Positions 33,185-34,599 of a DNA stretch of 34,599 bases are shown here, in pieces. The translations under genes and the position numbers were made by a program. The stretch covers positions 1 to 34,599 of the forward strand of contig JBCBBT010000037.1 in assembly GCA_038531315.1 (NCBI GenBank), given 5' to 3'. The first letter of the stretch is position 1, and each line of letters starts with the position of its first letter. The stretch is from JAJFFW01 sp038531315. Its GTDB lineage: Bacteria; Pseudomonadota; Alphaproteobacteria; Caulobacterales; Parvularculaceae. Below the pieces are notes generated by a model, which made no database searches, had not been told where the DNA came from, and worked only from the letters and a program-made list of their open reading frames with translations.

Positions 33185-34599
33185 CTACGCGTTATAAAGA
33201 CTGAGCGAGAATCCGATGGTGATGATGAAAACGAGGGCCACAAAATAAAGCCCCGTCGAAATCGACCATTTGATGAACACCGAGAACCAGTTCGATCCGT
33301 AGGCCTGACGCAGGACGACAAGCGGCTGCAGCGAGGCCCAGGCGATCAGGACGCCGGAAAGGGCGGGGCCGACGGCGGGGATCGTCCACAGGATCATTGT
33401 CGCCAGCAAGAACGCGTATAGCGCCGCATGCATATAAAGGCTGACGACGAAATGGTCGTAGATAAAGAACTTGCGGCGGTAGAAATAAAGCAGCGTCAGG
33501 ATCAGCGCATAAACCACCGGGGCCAATAACAAAACACGCGGGATATTCTGGCGCACTTCGGCCATGAAAAGGCGCGGATCGTCGAGGACGCCTTGCGCGC
33601 CCTCAAACATGCGTTTGGCGTGGCGCTCAAGCCAGTCGGGGCCGTTGTAGTTGACGTCCTGCCAGTCAGCGTTGCGAAAAGACTTCCCGATATCGTCTTC
33701 ATCGCTTTTATCGTCACCACTTTTATCGTCAGCGCTTTCATCGTTGACGCTTTCATCATTGGCCCCGACATTATCGACCCCGTCATCATCAACGGCGTCA
33801 GCGTTTTGCGCGGCTTGCGTCTTGGACCCGGTTTCCGCGCCGCCGTCTTCGTCGGGTGTTGCTGCGCCATTTGATGTTGAGGCGGGCGTCGCAGACGGCG
33901 CAGGGTCTTCACTTTCTTTCTGCGCGTCTTGATTTTCTTGCGCAGGATCGTCTGGTTGCGCCGCTTCAATACTGTCCGTGTCGATCGTAATGCCTTCGTC
34001 GGTCAACCTGACCGCGTCGCGCCCGTCGACAAAGTCTTCGTCTTCAGTGCGGATATCGCCGATCGCAAGGAACAGCGCCAGGAAGAAAAACACACTGGTG
34101 AAGAGATAAAGACGAAAGGGCGGCGAGAACCGCACGCGCTGACCGTCGAGATAGCGCCGCGCAAGCCGTCCCGGCCGCGTCAGAAGCAGCGACAGGGTGC
34201 GGATGAGTTTGCCGTCAATCGACAAGGTCTCGACGAAAAAATCCTGGACGAGCCCGATCACAAGACGGCGCGGCTCTGAGGCCGCCTGTCCGCAATTCCA
34301 GCAATAATCGCCGCTCAGCGCCTCGCCGCAGTTTCGGCAATGGCCGTCGGCGTTCAGTTTTGCGCTGGGGGGCGGCGCGATCCGGGCGCGCTTTTTCCGG
34401 TTCTTTTTGGCGCCCCGCTTTTTGCCGGCTTTCTCCGCGGCGGGCCCAGCCTCAGACTTGCCGCCAGATTTGCCGCCAGTCTTTTCCGGCGCGTTGTCGG
34501 GACTTTTGTCGATGTTTTCGTCTTTGGGGGGCGGCGCTTTTGGCGCCGGTCGCGGGCCGCTTTCTTTGCGTGGGCCGCCTTTTTCGTTTGGACCGCCGT
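33185..34599 (-). CDS. DUF3667 membrane protein, cut at its 5' end by the window
   Basis: The frame is open from the stop at 33185 to the right edge, so the true start lies outside. Reading from the edge: a Lys/Pro/Gly/Ala-rich disordered stretch (34599 to about 34365), a zinc ribbon CRNCGEALSGDYCWNCGQAA (34342-34280) and then the DUF3667 region VQDFFVETLSIDGKLIRTLSLL. A transmembrane helix (LYLFTSVFFFLALFLAI), a long acidic linker with 15 bp repeats, and three or four further helices (LLLAPVVYALILTLLYFY, AALYAFLLATMILW and others) follow. The first GTG in the frame, at 34261, would drop the zinc ribbon, so it is not the start. The family has no known function to my knowledge. It converges with nnr. 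Confidence 0.8.
   Translation of the reverse strand, partial: GGPNEKGGPRKESGPRPAPKAPPPKDENIDKSPDNAPEKTGGKSGGKSEAGPAAEKAGKKRGAKKNRKKRARIAPPPSAKLNADGHCRNCGEALSGDYCWNCGQAASEPRRLVIGLVQDFFVETLSIDGKLIRTLSLLLTRPGRLARRYLDGQRVRFSPPFRLYLFTSVFFFLALFLAIGDIRTEDEDFVDGRDAVRLTDEGITIDTDSIEAAQPDDPAQENQDAQKESEDPAPSATPASTSNGAATPDEDGGAETGSKTQAAQNADAVDDDGVDNVGANDESVNDESADDKSGDDKSDEDDIGKSFRNADWQDVNYNGPDWLERHAKRMFEGAQGVLDDPRLFMAEVRQNIPRVLLLAPVVYALILTLLYFYRRKFFIYDHFVVSLYMHAALYAFLLATMILWTIPAVGPALSGVLIAWASLQPLVVLRQAYGSNWFSVFIKWSISTGLYFVALVFIITIGFSLSLYNA
33701..33760 (-). repeat. 15 bp x 4 in-frame tandem repeat in the DUF3667 linker
   Basis: Four 15 bp units starting 33701, 33716, 33731 and 33746 (CACTTTTATCGTC-type) encode the NDES/DDKS repeats of the acidic linker. 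Confidence 0.8.

Overview
This window looks like a chromosomal segment of a high-GC, flagellated alphaproteobacterium, broadly Caulobacter/Hyphomonas/Parvularcula-like. The grounds are the fliX gene divergent from flgI, a DksA that has lost most of its zinc cysteines, a glnB-glnA pair, a large TonB-dependent receptor with a VVVVTGSR-type N-terminus, and alphaproteobacterial codon use. I cannot name the species.

Layout. 1-4.3 kb: start of a cut-off gene, a small secreted protein and a large TonB-dependent receptor, all on the minus strand. 4.9-6.4 kb: phosphomannomutase/phosphoglucomutase. 6.4-7.2 kb: a gene-free repeat region with a duplicated ~190 bp palindromic element and degenerate hexamer arrays. 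7.2-10.8 kb: a lipoprotein alkyl sulfatase divergent from a lipoprotein amidohydrolase. 10.8-14.4 kb: a LysR regulator divergent from a short-chain dehydrogenase, then a second LysR regulator divergent from a coiled-coil lipoprotein.

14.4-18.6 kb is the accessory part. Two ~380 bp direct repeats, whose first ~75-87 bp copy the 3' end of the nearby dehydrogenase gene, enclose a low-GC segment with one orphan gene. A perfectly phased 14 bp x 5 array follows, then a low-GC two-gene operon: a three-Cys-motif partner protein (TcmP, methyltransferase-like) and a DUF5131/Gp37-Gp68 protein with a CX6CX2C motif. This operon and its array are the best candidate for a little-described system.

18.8-22.3 kb: concentrative nucleoside transporter, GFA-family protein, uracil-DNA-glycosylase-family protein and a methyltransferase-like protein. 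22.3-26.5 kb: a tail-anchored GH24 lysozyme next to a flagellar cluster (FlgN-like, FlgJ-type rod-binding protein, FlgI) with FliX divergent; CtrA-like and sigma-54-like sites lie between them. 26.7-29.3 kb: DksA and a PQQ-dependent dehydrogenase. 29.35-31.3 kb: glnB-glnA (nitrogen control), convergent with the dehydrogenase across a strong bidirectional terminator. 31.5-33.0 kb: bifunctional NAD(P)H-hydrate repair enzyme. 33.2 kb to the end: a DUF3667 membrane protein cut by the right edge; its zinc ribbon lies upstream of any start codon seen here.

A recurrent theme is short tandem repeats. Many are in-frame 15- or 18-bp units in linkers or C-terminal tails, and others are non-coding (6, 11, 14, 22 and 36 bp units). 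All calls rest on reading the sequence and on recalled family knowledge; no database search was possible.
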